From JAOUEA01 sp963734685 (GTDB lineage: Bacteria; Actinomycetota; UBA4738; HRBIN12), in NCBI GenBank assembly GCA_963734685.1, contig CAVTIC010000007.1, forward strand, positions 1,240,001 through 1,304,000: a DNA stretch of 64,000 nucleotides, written 5' to 3'. Positions 17,226 through 25,994 of the stretch are shown here, in pieces (position 1 is the stretch's first letter; every line of letters begins with the position of its first letter). The notes under the pieces are model-generated. The model did no database searches and was not told where the DNA came from. It was given only the letters and a program-made list of their open reading frames with translations. A program made the translations under genes and the position numbers.

Positions 17226-18332
17226 TCAGCGGCGCCGGACCAGTCGGAACACTCCCGTGTAGGTGCTGTAGTAGAGACGGCCGTGCGGCCCCACCTCGAC
17301 CGAGAGGATCGATCCGCTGGGCTCGGCCAGCGTGTCCAGACGCACCACCCGCATCCGGTCGGCCGACAGCCGCGCACGCCAGAGACGGCCGCCCTTGTAG
17401 TCGCCGAACAAGGCCGCACCCTCGCTCATCGGCCCGAGCCTGCATCCATCGCAGAACGCGATGCCGGTCGGGGCGATCGTCGGCGTGAACCACCGCTCGG
17501 GCATCACGGGGCGCGGACCGTCCTGGTTCGTGTTCCCGGGAGCGGTGCCCGCGCACGTCGCCGACGGACCCCACCCGAAGTTCCTCCCGGGCCGCAGCCG
17601 GTTGAGCTCGTCGTTGCACTCCGGGCCGTTCTCCGTCTCCCAGAGCCGCCTCGAGCCGGGATCGAACGCCAAGCCGAACGAGTTCCGGATGCCCCGGACG
17701 TATACGCGGGAGCCGGGGGTCGGGTTGTCGTCGGGCACGGCGCCCCACGGGGTCATCCGCAGCACCTTCCCCCGGAGGGAGCCGGGCGATTGAGCGGCCG
17801 ACGGCGACATCGCGTCGCCCATCACCGCGTACAGCATCTCGTCCGGGCCGAACAGGATCCGACCACCCGAGTGGGCGTGCTGGGAGCTCGCGGGTGCCGA
17901 GACCAGCACCTGCATGCGTTCCCCGACGCCGTGCACCGAACGGATGCGAAGCACCTGGTCGACGAGTCGGCCGCCGACCGATCGCGTCGCGAAGACGTAC
18001 ACCCACGCGGCCTCGGGGAAGTTGGGATGCAGCGCGATCCCGACCAGGCCCTGCTCGACCTGCCCGGCCACGTGAGGCACGTGGAAGAAGCGGTGATGAC
18101 GGCCGGAATCGACGTTCGCGATCTGGATCACGCCGGCGTCCTTCTCGACGACCCAGAGCCGACCTCGATCGTCGAAGGTGAAGGCCACCGCCTTGCGGAG
18201 CTCCCCGGCGACCCGCTGGCCCACGATCTCGGCCCGCGCGGCCCCGGAAGAGATCGACGACACGACGAGCCCGACGGCGATCGTTCGAGCGAGAGATCGA
18301 CAGGGTCCGGATCGCTTCGCTCGCACCGGCAT
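17226..18332 (-). CDS. Secreted PQQ-type glucose/sorbosone dehydrogenase-like beta-propeller
   Basis: A 368-residue exported protein of the soluble quinoprotein glucose dehydrogenase (GSDH) superfamily. Family motifs run in order: AFTFDDRGRLWVVEKDAG, EQGLVGIALHPNF, SQHAHSGGRILFGPDEMLYAVMGD, RGKVLRMTPWG, RGIRNSFGLAFDP, WETENGPECNDELNR, NFGWG, GDYKGGRLW. The sugar substrate and true PQQ dependence cannot be read from sequence; many relatives (e.g. human HHIP-like) are not enzymes. ATG 18332 is preferred over the overlapping GTG because GAGG is seven bases away. Signal peptide covers about residues 1-34. Confidence 0.87.
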   Translation of the reverse strand: MPVRAKRSGPCRSLARTIAVGLVVSSISSGAARAEIVGQRVAGELRKAVAFTFDDRGRLWVVEKDAGVIQIANVDSGRHHRFFHVPHVAGQVEQGLVGIALHPNFPEAAWVYVFATRSVGGRLVDQVLRIRSVHGVGERMQVLVSAPASSQHAHSGGRILFGPDEMLYAVMGDAMSPSAAQSPGSLRGKVLRMTPWGAVPDDNPTPGSRVYVRGIRNSFGLAFDPGSRRLWETENGPECNDELNRLRPGRNFGWGPSATCAGTAPGNTNQDGPRPVMPERWFTPTIAPTGIAFCDGCRLGPMSEGAALFGDYKGGRLWRARLSADRMRVVRLDTLAEPSGSILSVEVGPHGRLYYSTYTGVFRLVRRR

Positions 18333-18465
18333 CACGTTTCCTCGGACGCTCGTCGACCGCCCTTTCCTACGCCGCTACCTGCCGATGGTCAAGCCTCGGA
18401 TCCGGCCCCGGCGCACGAGAACGACGTCGACCAGCCAGATCGTGGCCGGACGCGCGACATCACGG

Positions 18466-19653
18466 TCAGATCGTGAACCGGGCGATCCCCTCCTGGCCGA
18501 CGCCGGAGATCGAGGTGAAGCGGCCGCCGACCCAGACCTGCGTCGGCGTGGAGAGCAGGGTCCACCCCCCCACGTAGTTGCTGCCGTAGGGCACGAGCTG
18601 GGGCAGCCAGCTGCAGTCGAGCTGACCGGTCGCGGGGTTCAGCATCATCAGGCCGCGGAGGTTCCCGCCGCACACCGACTGTTGCAGACGAGCCGTGCCG
18701 AAGTGCCCGGCGACGAACAGCCTCGACCCGTCGGGATTGAACGCCAGGCTCTGGGAGTTGCCGACCGAGTTGAACTTCCATACCTGCGACCCGGTCGTCC
18801 CGGCGTCGAGGCGGAAGGACGACGTGTAGTTCGGGCCGTTGCCGAACCCGCCGTACAACCGCGTGGGCGTGGCGAGCAAGTCCCAGGCCATGTTGCCCAG
18901 GTCGATCGTGCCTGCCGGGATCGCCCATGGGTCGAGCGCGCCGGTCACGGCGTCGACTCGAGCCACCGCTGTGCGAGCCGTGCCGTTCATGCTCAGGAAC
19001 TTCCCGCCGACGAACACCGTCGCGCCGTCCGAGGCGAACGTGAGGCTGCGCACCGTCGCATCGGCCGACGGCCGCCACGTGGTGTCGAGCGTGCCGCTCA
19101 CCGACAGCGCCGCGAGGTACCGGCGAGGCTTGTTGTTGACCCGCTTGAAGTCACCGCCGATGTACACGCGGTCCGGGCCGGACAGGATCACGTTGACCGC
19201 CTGGTTCGGCGTGACGCCGTAGGACGAGACCACGGAGCCGTCGGTGGTGTTCACCGCACCCAGGTTGCTGTGGGTCTCGCCGCCGATCGTGTCGAACTTG
19301 CCTCCCACGTACAGCATCGACCCGTCGGCCGAGACCGCGAGGGCGCGAACCCACGGAGCACCCGAGAGTGCCGTGTTCGTGACCCGCGCATCGAAGCCGG
19401 CCAGGGGCGCGCCGGTGGCCATGTCGAGGGCGGCCAGGTTCTTGGCGGAGATCGTCTGTGAGCCGTCAGGGCTCGTGAGGTTGTTGAACTTGCCACCGAT
19501 GAACAACGTGTCGCCCAGTCGGGCGAGCGCATAGACGCGTCCGTCGGTGCTCCACGTCACATCGGGTGCGCTGGTCAATGCGGCGGCGGGCTGCGCGGTC
19601 GCCACAACGGCGACGACCGAGACAGCAGCGATCAAGACGCGGGAACGCAACAC
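18466..19653 (-). CDS. Secreted DUF5122/delta-60-type beta-propeller protein
   Basis: A 395-residue exported protein with a signal peptide (about 1-27, ending PAAALT) and at least five blades of the delta-60/DUF5122 repeat, each with a pattern like VYALARLGDTLFIGGKFNNL, LYVGGKFDTIGG, VYIGGDFKRVNN, VFVGGKFLSMNG and VWVGGRFTSISG. Such proteins are common at actinobacterial surfaces and often lack known enzymatic function. GTG 19653 was chosen for GGAGGAG six bases upstream; the frame remains open 46 codons further without support. Confidence 0.88.
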   Translation of the reverse strand: MLRSRVLIAAVSVVAVVATAQPAAALTSAPDVTWSTDGRVYALARLGDTLFIGGKFNNLTSPDGSQTISAKNLAALDMATGAPLAGFDARVTNTALSGAPWVRALAVSADGSMLYVGGKFDTIGGETHSNLGAVNTTDGSVVSSYGVTPNQAVNVILSGPDRVYIGGDFKRVNNKPRRYLAALSVSGTLDTTWRPSADATVRSLTFASDGATVFVGGKFLSMNGTARTAVARVDAVTGALDPWAIPAGTIDLGNMAWDLLATPTRLYGGFGNGPNYTSSFRLDAGTTGSQVWKFNSVGNSQSLAFNPDGSRLFVAGHFGTARLQQSVCGGNLRGLMMLNPATGQLDCSWLPQLVPYGSNYVGGWTLLSTPTQVWVGGRFTSISGVGQEGIARFTI

Positions 19654-19818
19654 GCGGGACTCCTCCTGTTTCCCTCCGGGTCCGACAGTGGGAGGGCTAC
19701 GTCGTCGGACCGCTTGGTGGAGGCATTCTACCGTCCCCCAGAACCAATGCACCATAGAGCATCCGGCCTCGGCCATTGGTCGGGCCGCCACCCGGCATCG
19801 GTCGCACCATGGACCGAG

Positions 19819-21195
19819 TCAATCGGAGGAGACGGCCGCCGACAGCGCCGTTCGCACCACCGGAGCCTCCGCGGTCGTCATGGCGAACGCCACCTCGTTC
19901 GGCCCGGGACGTCCTACCAGCACCGTGTCGCCCTCGGCCTCGGCCCACTCTCGCACCGCCTGCTCGAAGGCATCGGCATCGGCCGAGGAGTCCCAGGCGG
20001 TCATGAACACGACCGCCGCGTCGGTGCCGTCGGTGAAGGCCCGGTACAGGCCGCCGTCCCAGCCGGCGGCCGCCGCGTCGGCGACCGACGGGTCGAGGCG
20101 GAGCCCCAGCATGGTCGCGAGCCAGGTCTCCCCGACCTCCATCACGTCGAGATCTCCCCAGCCGGGTCCCAACTCCTCGGAGAGGTTCGGCACGTCGACG
20201 GGCGTCGGTCGGTCCGACGGGTAGCGCTCGGGATGGAGGATCTGCTCGGTGCTCACCGGGAAGCGCCGGAGCGCTCCGTTCACTTCGTCGAGGCCACCGC
20301 GAGCGTCGAGTTGGGTGACGAAACCTTGACCCGCCGTGTACGGCCAGAGCAGGGATCGGATCATGAACGGCGGCACGCCGTCCGGCATGCCGCCTCCGCC
20401 GCCGAGCCCCGAGAAGTCGCCGTCCGCGGGCGGGAACTCGAACAACACCTTGACGGAGAAGAACTGTGCGCTGCCCTCGATCGCACCGAGCGCCGCTTGG
20501 AACGCGTCGTCGCGACAGGCCGCCGCGATGCCGTCGGCGCGAGCGAGGTCGAAGTGCTGGTCGTCGATCGCGTGGGTGAGCTCATGCGCGAGCGTGACAC
20601 GCTCCGCGATATCGAGATCACCGTCGGCCCGGTACACGAGCTCCCCATCGAGCGGGTTGTAGAACCCCACCACCTGACCGGTCTGGTAGGCGAGCAGCGC
20701 GTCGCGGATCGTCACCGAGCCCGGCAACACCCCGACCGTCTGCCACGCCACTGATCGCCGGTCATAGAACGCCTGTGGGTACGTCGCGTCGAACGCATCG
20801 CGGAGCTTACCGGCGATCTCGTCCGCGCTCACGGGCTGCACCACGACGGGGCGCCGGAAGTCGAGCCCACGGACCTGCTCGACCTGCGACTCCACCTCGG
20901 CGACGTCGGCCGGCACCTCCGAGGGGGCGCCGTCGTCGTCGGTGCTCACCGGGCGCGGCGCGACACAGAGCTCGCGCATCGCCCCGAGGGCGTGCTCCTC
21001 GCCGGTCTCCACGGGCTCGACGGTGAGACCGGTGCGGCCGGGACCGACCGGGGAGCCGCCGACGGAGGGCCCCGGTGACGACGCGGTCGCGGACGGCGAC
21101 CCGACCTCGATGCGGATGCCGTCGCCGGTGCACGCACCGGCCACGACGACCACGACGATCGATGCGGCGACGGCGGCGAGGCGACGCCCGATCAT
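19819..21195 (-). CDS. Lipoprotein with HExxH metallopeptidase motif
   Basis: A 458-residue lipoprotein: signal with lipobox AGAC (Cys22), a Ser/Pro/Thr-rich linker to about residue 60, then a large domain containing the zinc-protease signature LAHELTHAIDDQHFD (His204, Glu205, His208) and EGSAQF with a possible third ligand Glu240, as in gluzincins. I infer a surface-anchored peptidase or a protein derived from one. Its ATG overlaps the stop of a 73-residue membrane-protein gene by 4 bases (ATGA), and that gene in turn overlaps glyS, so the three form one translational unit. Confidence 0.82.
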   Translation of the reverse strand: MIGRRLAAVAASIVVVVVAGACTGDGIRIEVGSPSATASSPGPSVGGSPVGPGRTGLTVEPVETGEEHALGAMRELCVAPRPVSTDDDGAPSEVPADVAEVESQVEQVRGLDFRRPVVVQPVSADEIAGKLRDAFDATYPQAFYDRRSVAWQTVGVLPGSVTIRDALLAYQTGQVVGFYNPLDGELVYRADGDLDIAERVTLAHELTHAIDDQHFDLARADGIAAACRDDAFQAALGAIEGSAQFFSVKVLFEFPPADGDFSGLGGGGGMPDGVPPFMIRSLLWPYTAGQGFVTQLDARGGLDEVNGALRRFPVSTEQILHPERYPSDRPTPVDVPNLSEELGPGWGDLDVMEVGETWLATMLGLRLDPSVADAAAAGWDGGLYRAFTDGTDAAVVFMTAWDSSADADAFEQAVREWAEAEGDTVLVGRPGPNEVAFAMTTAEAPVVRTALSAAVSSD

Positions 21196-21413
21196 CGGCG
21201 CCTCGGCAGAGCCAGGCTCAGCGCCGCGAGCACGAGCGCCAGCGCAGACAGCCCGATCGAGGCCCAGAGCAACCCGGTCTCCCGGAGGAACTCACGCGCG
21301 GCGAGCCCCAGCAACGCCCCCGCCGCGAGCACGGCCAGGAACGCCGCCGCGTAGAGCGACATCGAGCCGCGGAGCTGCGACCCGGGCGTGACGCTCGTGG
21401 GATCGCCACTCAC
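21192..21413 (-). CDS. Small two-TM membrane protein
   Basis: A 73-residue protein with two hydrophobic helices (about 20-40 and 47-68) and a basic C-terminus PRRR. Unknown function. It overlaps glyS upstream and the HExxH lipoprotein downstream by 4 bases each (ATGA), which makes it a real coupled gene rather than a chance frame. Confidence 0.78.
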   Translation of the reverse strand: MSGDPTSVTPGSQLRGSMSLYAAAFLAVLAAGALLGLAAREFLRETGLLWASIGLSALALVLAALSLALPRRR

Positions 21414-22735
21414 AACCGCTCCTCCAGGTAGGCGACGAGGTCATCGACGGGGATGCGGTCCTGCCGCATCGTGTCGCGTTCGCGGACGGTCACCTGGTGA
21501 TCGTCGAGTGAGTCGAAGTCGACGGTCACGCAGAACGGCGTACCGACCTCGTCCTGGCGACGGTACCGCCTGCCGATCGCACCGGCGTCGTCGTATTGGG
21601 TCATCCACTCGGGCTTGACCAGGTCGTGCACCCGCCTGGCTTCGGGCACGAGCTTCTCGTTGCGCGAGAGCGGCAACACGGCGACTTTGATCGGCGCGAG
21701 GTCGCGGTGCAGCCCCAGCACGGTGCGCTTGTCGGTGTCGCCCTTCGCGGTCGGCGCCTCTTCCACGCGGTAGGCGTCGAGCAGGAACACGAGCATCGCT
21801 CGGTCGACGCCGACCGCGGGCTCGACCACGTACGGCAGGTACCGCGACTCCTGCTCCTGATCGAAGTAGGTGAGGTCCTCGCCGCTCGCGGCCTGGTGCG
21901 CACCGAGGTCGTAGTCGGTGCGGTTCGCGATGCCCTCGAGCTCCTGCCATCCGAACGGGAACTCGTACTCCACGTCGGTCGCCGCCTTCGCGTAGTGGGC
22001 GAGCTCCTCGGGCTCGTGCGGGCGGAGCCGCAGCTTCTCCTTGGAGACTCCAAGGTCGAGGTACCAGTTCATGCGCCGCTCGACCCAGTACTCGAACCAC
22101 TCGTCGTCCGTGCCGGGTTCCACGAAGAACTCCATCTCCATCTGTTCGAACTCCCGCGTGCGGAAGATGAAGTTCCCGGGCGTGATCTCGTTGCGGAACG
22201 ACTTCCCGATCTGCGCGATCCCGAACGGGATCTTCTTGCGTGACACGGTCTGGACGGCCGGGAAGTTCACGAACATGCCCTGCGCCGTCTCGGGGCGGAG
22301 GTACGCGATCGCGTCGTCGTCCTCGATCGGCCCCAGGAACGTCTTCAGCATCAGGTTGAAGTGCTTCGGCTCGGTGAACTCCGCCCCGCCGCAGTTGGGG
22401 CAGGTGACGATGCCGTCGGCGCTGGCCTCGAGGTGATCCTCACGGAACCGTTGGTGGCAGTTCGTGCACTCGACGAGCGGGTCGTGGAACGTGTCGAGGT
22501 GCCCGCTCGCCTGCCAGACGCGCGGGCTCGTGATCACCGCAGCCTCGACGCCGACGACGTCGTCGCGCAGCTGCACGGTCGAGCGCCACCACGCGTTGCG
22601 GATGTTCCGGCGGAGCTCGACCCCGAGCGGACCGTAATCCCACGAGGACCGGAGCCCGCCGTAGATCTCCGCGGACTGGAACGCGATGCCCCGGCGCTTC
22701 GCGAGGGAGGTGACGGCCTCCATGAGGTCGGTCAT
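21410..22735 (-). CDS. glyS: Glycyl-tRNA synthetase (class II, alpha2 type)
   Basis: Charges tRNA-Gly with glycine in the cytosol. Motifs of the single-chain dimeric GlyRS are clear: SSWDYGPLGVELRRNI (motif 1 region), a zinc-binding insertion with CTNCHQRF and CPNCGGAEF, motif 2 near FRNEITPGNFIFRTREFEQMEM and motif 3 near VDRAMLVFLLDAY, followed by the C-terminal anticodon-binding domain (VAVLPLSRNEKLVPEA to the end). Length 441 is normal for actinobacteria. It opens an operon with two envelope genes by 4-base overlaps. A TACGAT -10 box lies about 55 bases upstream. Confidence 0.97.
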   Translation of the reverse strand: MTDLMEAVTSLAKRRGIAFQSAEIYGGLRSSWDYGPLGVELRRNIRNAWWRSTVQLRDDVVGVEAAVITSPRVWQASGHLDTFHDPLVECTNCHQRFREDHLEASADGIVTCPNCGGAEFTEPKHFNLMLKTFLGPIEDDDAIAYLRPETAQGMFVNFPAVQTVSRKKIPFGIAQIGKSFRNEITPGNFIFRTREFEQMEMEFFVEPGTDDEWFEYWVERRMNWYLDLGVSKEKLRLRPHEPEELAHYAKAATDVEYEFPFGWQELEGIANRTDYDLGAHQAASGEDLTYFDQEQESRYLPYVVEPAVGVDRAMLVFLLDAYRVEEAPTAKGDTDKRTVLGLHRDLAPIKVAVLPLSRNEKLVPEARRVHDLVKPEWMTQYDDAGAIGRRYRRQDEVGTPFCVTVDFDSLDDHQVTVRERDTMRQDRIPVDDLVAYLEERL

Positions 22736-22789
22736 CGGTGCAGGTCTCCTTCCTTCCCGGCCGCTGGCCGCGACCGCTGGCGTGGGACC

Positions 22790-22795
22790 ATCGTA
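22790..22795 (-). promoter_or_regulatory. Possible -10 box of glyS
   Basis: TACGAT on the minus strand about 55 bases before the glyS ATG, with GGAGACC near the start. The leader is too short for a T-box. Confidence 0.4.
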
Positions 22796-22963
22796 CCGGC
22801 GCCAGGAGGGGCGGAAGTCGCTCGAACCTGCACCGCAACGGAACCGTCACGACACGACGCCCGTCCGGATGGCTCCGTCGGCAGGTTCGGCATCGTGCTC
22901 GCGCTCAGCACGCTCGGGCTCGTGGCGTTGCTGCTGTGGCTCACCGACGTGTGAGCGCGACCG

Positions 22964-23708
22964 TCACGCGTCCTCGAGAGCGCCGAAGCGGCGCGATCGC
23001 TTCTGGAAGTCGCGGATCGCCTCGAAGAGGGTCTCGCGGGTGAAGTCGGGCCAGAACACCGGGGTGAACCAGAGCTCGGAGTACGGCGACCTCCCACAGC
23101 AGGAAGTTCGAAATGCGCTCCTCGCCGCTCGTGCGGATCAGCAGGTCGGGCTCGGGCATGTCGGGATGGTACAGACGCTTCGCGATCTCGCGTTCGTCTG
23201 ACCTTCTCGGGCTTGAGCTTGCCGTCGCGCACGTCGCGGCGCGAGCGTCCTTCACGGCGTCGACGATCTCGGCTCGACCCCCGTAGTTGAAGGCGATCGT
23301 GAGCGTCATGCCGGTGTTGTCGCGGGTGAGCTCCTCGCTCGTGCGCATCTCCTTCAGCACGCTGCGCGGCATGCGCCAGTCGCGGCGACCGGTCCAACGG
23401 ATGCGCACGTTCATGTCGTTCAGCTCGTCTCGACGTCGGCGCCGCAGCAGCTCACGGTTGAAGTTCATGAGGTAGAGCACCTCCGGCTGAGGACGCTTCC
23501 AGTTCTCGGTGCTGAACGCGTAGACGGTGAGCCAGCGTACGCCGACCTCGTTCGCGCCCTTGACGGTGTCCCACAGGGCGTCCTCACCGGCGCCGTGACC
23601 GGCGGTGCGCGGCAGGCCGCGTTGCTGCGCCCACCGGCCGTTGCCGTCCATCACGATCGCGACGTGTTCGGGCACGCGGGCGCGGTCGATGTCGAGGAGG
23701 AAACTCAC
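22964..23708 (-). pseudogene. uppS: Isoprenyl (undecaprenyl) diphosphate synthase, frameshifted
   Basis: Cis-prenyltransferase making the C50/C55 lipid carrier for cell-wall synthesis. The family motifs are present but in different frames: HVAIVMDGNGRWAQQRGL with catalytic Asp, YAFSTENWKRP, FNYGGRAEIVDA; then the frame shifts (about 23236-23242, two extra bases) to RRDVRDGKLKPEKV, shifts back (about 23199) to REIAKRLYHPDMPEPDLLIRTSG, and shifts again (about 23084) to YSELWFTPVFWPDFTRETL. The start GTG overlaps the recO stop by 4 bases. Since UppS is normally essential, consensus error is at least as likely as decay, unless a second copy exists. Confidence 0.85.
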
Positions 23709-24445
23709 GTCGCCGTCCTCACCAGCATCGGCACGGACTTCATCCGCCGCTCGAGGTGGTACTCGGCGAAGCCGTACAGCAACGCTCGGGACTCCTTGAG
23801 GACCCGCGCTTCCGGCGTCGCGACATCTCCTGCGTCCTGCAGATCGGCGAGCGCCAGGGTGGAGAGGTAGTCGAGCGCGGCTCGCGAGCACGGCCCGGCG
23901 CCCTGCTCGGCACATCGACCGCAGACGGCGCCGCCGAGGCCTGCGTCCCAGAGCTGCGGGTCGCGGTCGCCGCAGACCGCGCACGCCGTGAGCGACGGGT
24001 GGAACCCGGAGAGCGACAGCAGCTTCAACATGAACGACTCGGCGACGGCGGCCGGATCGGCAGGCGCACCGTCGAGCGCCCGGCAGCCCGACAGCAGCAG
24101 CAGCGTGAGTCGTACGTTCCGCTCGTGCTCCTCGGCGACCCTGTCGACCGCCTCGAGCATCGTCTCGCCGGCGGCGAAGCGGGCGAGATCCTCACGGATC
24201 GTCATGTGCGGGGCGATGATCTCGGCCTGCGTCACCGTGTCGAGCGAGCCGCGGCCTCGGTAGAGCATCAGGTCCACGTGGGTGAACGGCTCGAGCCTCG
24301 CCCCGAAACGGCTCTTGGTCTTGCGGATGCCCTTGGCCACGGCCCGGACCTTCCCGGACCCCTGGGTCATGACGGTGATGATCTTGTCGGCCTCACCGAG
24401 CTTGTACGACCGCAGGACGATGCCCTGCTCTTTGTAGGGCGGCAT
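23705..24445 (-). CDS. recO: DNA repair protein RecO
   Basis: Mediates RecA loading with RecF/RecR in gap repair. The 246-residue product has the N-terminal OB-fold (YKEQGIVLRSYKLGEADKIIT, AVAKGIRKTKSRFGARLEPFTHVDLMLY), a helical middle and the zinc-finger cysteines CAVCGDRD and CGRC. ATG 24445 is supported by a TACGAT box exactly six bases upstream (leaderless type); an in-frame extension upstream lacks RecO similarity. It is followed by uppS with a 4-base overlap, the common recO-uppS pair. Confidence 0.95.
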   Translation of the reverse strand: MPPYKEQGIVLRSYKLGEADKIITVMTQGSGKVRAVAKGIRKTKSRFGARLEPFTHVDLMLYRGRGSLDTVTQAEIIAPHMTIREDLARFAAGETMLEAVDRVAEEHERNVRLTLLLLSGCRALDGAPADPAAVAESFMLKLLSLSGFHPSLTACAVCGDRDPQLWDAGLGGAVCGRCAEQGAGPCSRAALDYLSTLALADLQDAGDVATPEARVLKESRALLYGFAEYHLERRMKSVPMLVRTAT

Positions 24446-24451
24446 CCGCGA

Positions 24452-24457
24452 ATCGTA
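24452..24457 (-). promoter_or_regulatory. TANNNT -10 box of recO (leaderless type)
   Basis: TACGAT six bases before ATG 24445, placing transcription start at the start codon. Confidence 0.5.
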
Positions 24458-24617
24458 GCGCCCGGCCTGTGGCGAACGCTCCAGCGGAAGTGTGTTGTTT
24501 CCGTTGCGGGCCATCACCTGCGGAGGCGGATGCAGGACACCCTCGACCAGGGACGATGGCCGTGTTCCGATGCGCGTCGGGTGAACCGTTCCCGGCGCTC
24601 GATACGACAGAGGGGTG

Positions 24618-25128
24618 ATGACGGTCCGCGCAGACGGCGACGACGCGCTCCTGCAGGGCGGTGGCCCAGGGAGACCGTGCAGCGCTCGAGGCGCTCTACC
24701 GACGGCACTCGCCATGGCTCGTGGTGCGTCTGTCGCGTCGGTGCGCGGACCCCGGCCTCGTGGAGGAAGTCGTGCAGGACACGTTCGTGGCGGTGTGGCG
24801 GGGCGCCGGTCGCTACCGCGGAAGCGGCGAGGTACCCGCGTGGATCTGGGGCATCGGCATCCGCCGGCTGATCGACCGGCTGCGGAGGTCGCCTGTGATC
24901 GTGTCGCACTCGGATGCAGACGAGGCCGTGGTCTCGGCCGAAGACCAGGTGATCCTCGGCGTGGAGCACGGCGACCTCGGTGTGGCGCTCGGCCGCCTCT
25001 CCCCCGAGACTGCGCTCGGTCGTGCAGGCCACGGTGCTCGACGGCCTCACGACGAAGGAGGCGGCGACCCTGCTCGGCATCCCCCAGGGAACCGTGAAGA
25101 CCCGCGCGGCTGGCGCGGCGCGAGCTAC
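24618..25128 (+). pseudogene. ECF sigma factor remnant (SigK-like), frameshifted
   Basis: Parts of an extracytoplasmic-function sigma factor lie in three frames: the head MTVRADGDDALLQ; region 2 GDRAALEALYRRHSPWL with EEVVQDTFVAVWRGAGRYRG and VPAWIWGIGIRRLIDRLRR; then region 4 ELRSVVQATVLDGLTTKEA with GIPQGTVKTR; and finally LARRELRG. Single extra bases near 24657, 25009 and about 25108 would account for the shifts. No anti-sigma partner follows. Decay and sequencing error are both possible, but the adjoining kinase scrap favours real decay. Confidence 0.7.
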
Positions 25129-25365
25129 GAGGCCGCGCTGGCGCTGCAGGCGAAACGAGCCCCGGTGCCGGTCACGCTCGACGTTCGGGCCGCCTTCTCC
25201 GTCGGCGACGACGGGATCGGGTTCGACCCGGCGACCGTGAGGCAGGGCGTCGGGATGCGGAGCATGGTCGAGCGGGCGGAGGCGCTCGGTGGGTCGCTCG
25301 ACGTCCGGTCTTCGATCGGTCAGGGCACCGTCGTCGCGGGCCGACTTCCGCTCACGCGGCCGTGA
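25129..25365 (+). pseudogene. Histidine-kinase ATPase-domain fragment (NarL-system type)
   Basis: About 78 codons matching the end of a sensor kinase HATPase domain: RAPVPVTLDV, then GDDGIGFDPATVRQGVGMRS (G1 and G2 boxes), then VERAEALGGSLDVRSSIGQG. Around 60 residues, including the N-box that holds Mg-ATP, are missing between the first two pieces, and there is no sensor or dimerisation domain. A deletion scrap joined to the decayed sigma gene. Confidence 0.65.
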
Positions 25366-25454
25366 CGCGGCTCGGGCCGGTCCCACGCGGCGATCGCCCA
25401 GTATCTGCGGTCCGCGGTAAGCGTTCGGGGGGGCCGGCGCGTAGGGAAGGGCAG

Positions 25455-25994
25455 ATGGAACTCAGGATGAGCCTCGCGAGCGACGCGGTCGAGCCGCTGG
25501 AGGACTTCGACTCGTTCTTCCACGCCAACTTCGAGCGGGTCGCGAGGGCCGCGGCATTCGTCACCAGGGATGCCGGCACGGGACAGGACCTCGCGCAAGA
25601 GGCGTTCACACGACTGCTGGAGCGGTGGAGCGAGATGACATCGGCAGACCATGCGAGGAACTTCGCCTACCGGGTGGCGATCAACCTTGCGCGATCACAT
25701 CTGCGCAAGCACGTTCGGGTGTTCCTGTACGGGCTGCGCCAGCGCGACGAGGTCGGTCCCACCAGGAACTCGACGGCATCGTCCGATGACTGGCTCGACG
25801 TCGCGCGGGCGCTTGGCGCGCTGTCGCCTCGACAACGCGCGTGCGTCGTCCTCGTCGACTACGCGGACATGGATGCGGCTGGAGCGGCGAGCGTGCTCGG
25901 GCTGTCGCCGGCGACCGTGCGCGTGCACGTGATGCGCGGGCGCCGTGCCCTGCGAGAGGGCCTCGGCATCGATCCGAGGGAGGAGCAGCCATGA
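25455..25994 (+). CDS. ECF RNA polymerase sigma factor (SigE/SigM-like)
   Basis: A 179-residue alternative sigma factor. Region 2 runs FDSFFHANFERVARAAAF with GQDLAQEAFTRLLERW and NFAYRVAINLARSHLRKH; region 4 runs LDVARALGALSPRQRACVVL, then YADMDAAGAASVLGLSPATVRVHVMRGRRALRE. The ATG 25455 follows AGGGAAGG. The stop overlaps the ATG of the next gene by 4 bases, and that gene is an anti-sigma-like membrane protein, so this is a typical coupled sigma/anti-sigma pair responding to an envelope signal. Confidence 0.9.
   Translation: MELRMSLASDAVEPLEDFDSFFHANFERVARAAAFVTRDAGTGQDLAQEAFTRLLERWSEMTSADHARNFAYRVAINLARSHLRKHVRVFLYGLRQRDEVGPTRNSTASSDDWLDVARALGALSPRQRACVVLVDYADMDAAGAASVLGLSPATVRVHVMRGRRALREGLGIDPREEQP

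Noticed and set aside
15082..17262. 726-codon plus-strand frame opposite ppdK
   Set aside because: Mirror frame of ppdK codon bias; no motif and no start signal.
17226..18332. Calling this gene a confirmed glucose dehydrogenase
   Set aside because: Propeller motifs support the superfamily, but PQQ- and Ca-binding residues could not be verified by eye.
22736..22790. T-box or riboswitch upstream of glyS
   Set aside because: The leader from the likely -10 box is about 50 bases, too short for a T-box, and no specifier or antiterminator stem is visible.
22865..22954. Short plus-strand frame ending in a hydrophobic stretch (VLALSTLGLVALLLWL)
   Set aside because: Looks like a membrane helix but has no ATG and no start signal; GTG within the helix would leave only about 19 residues.
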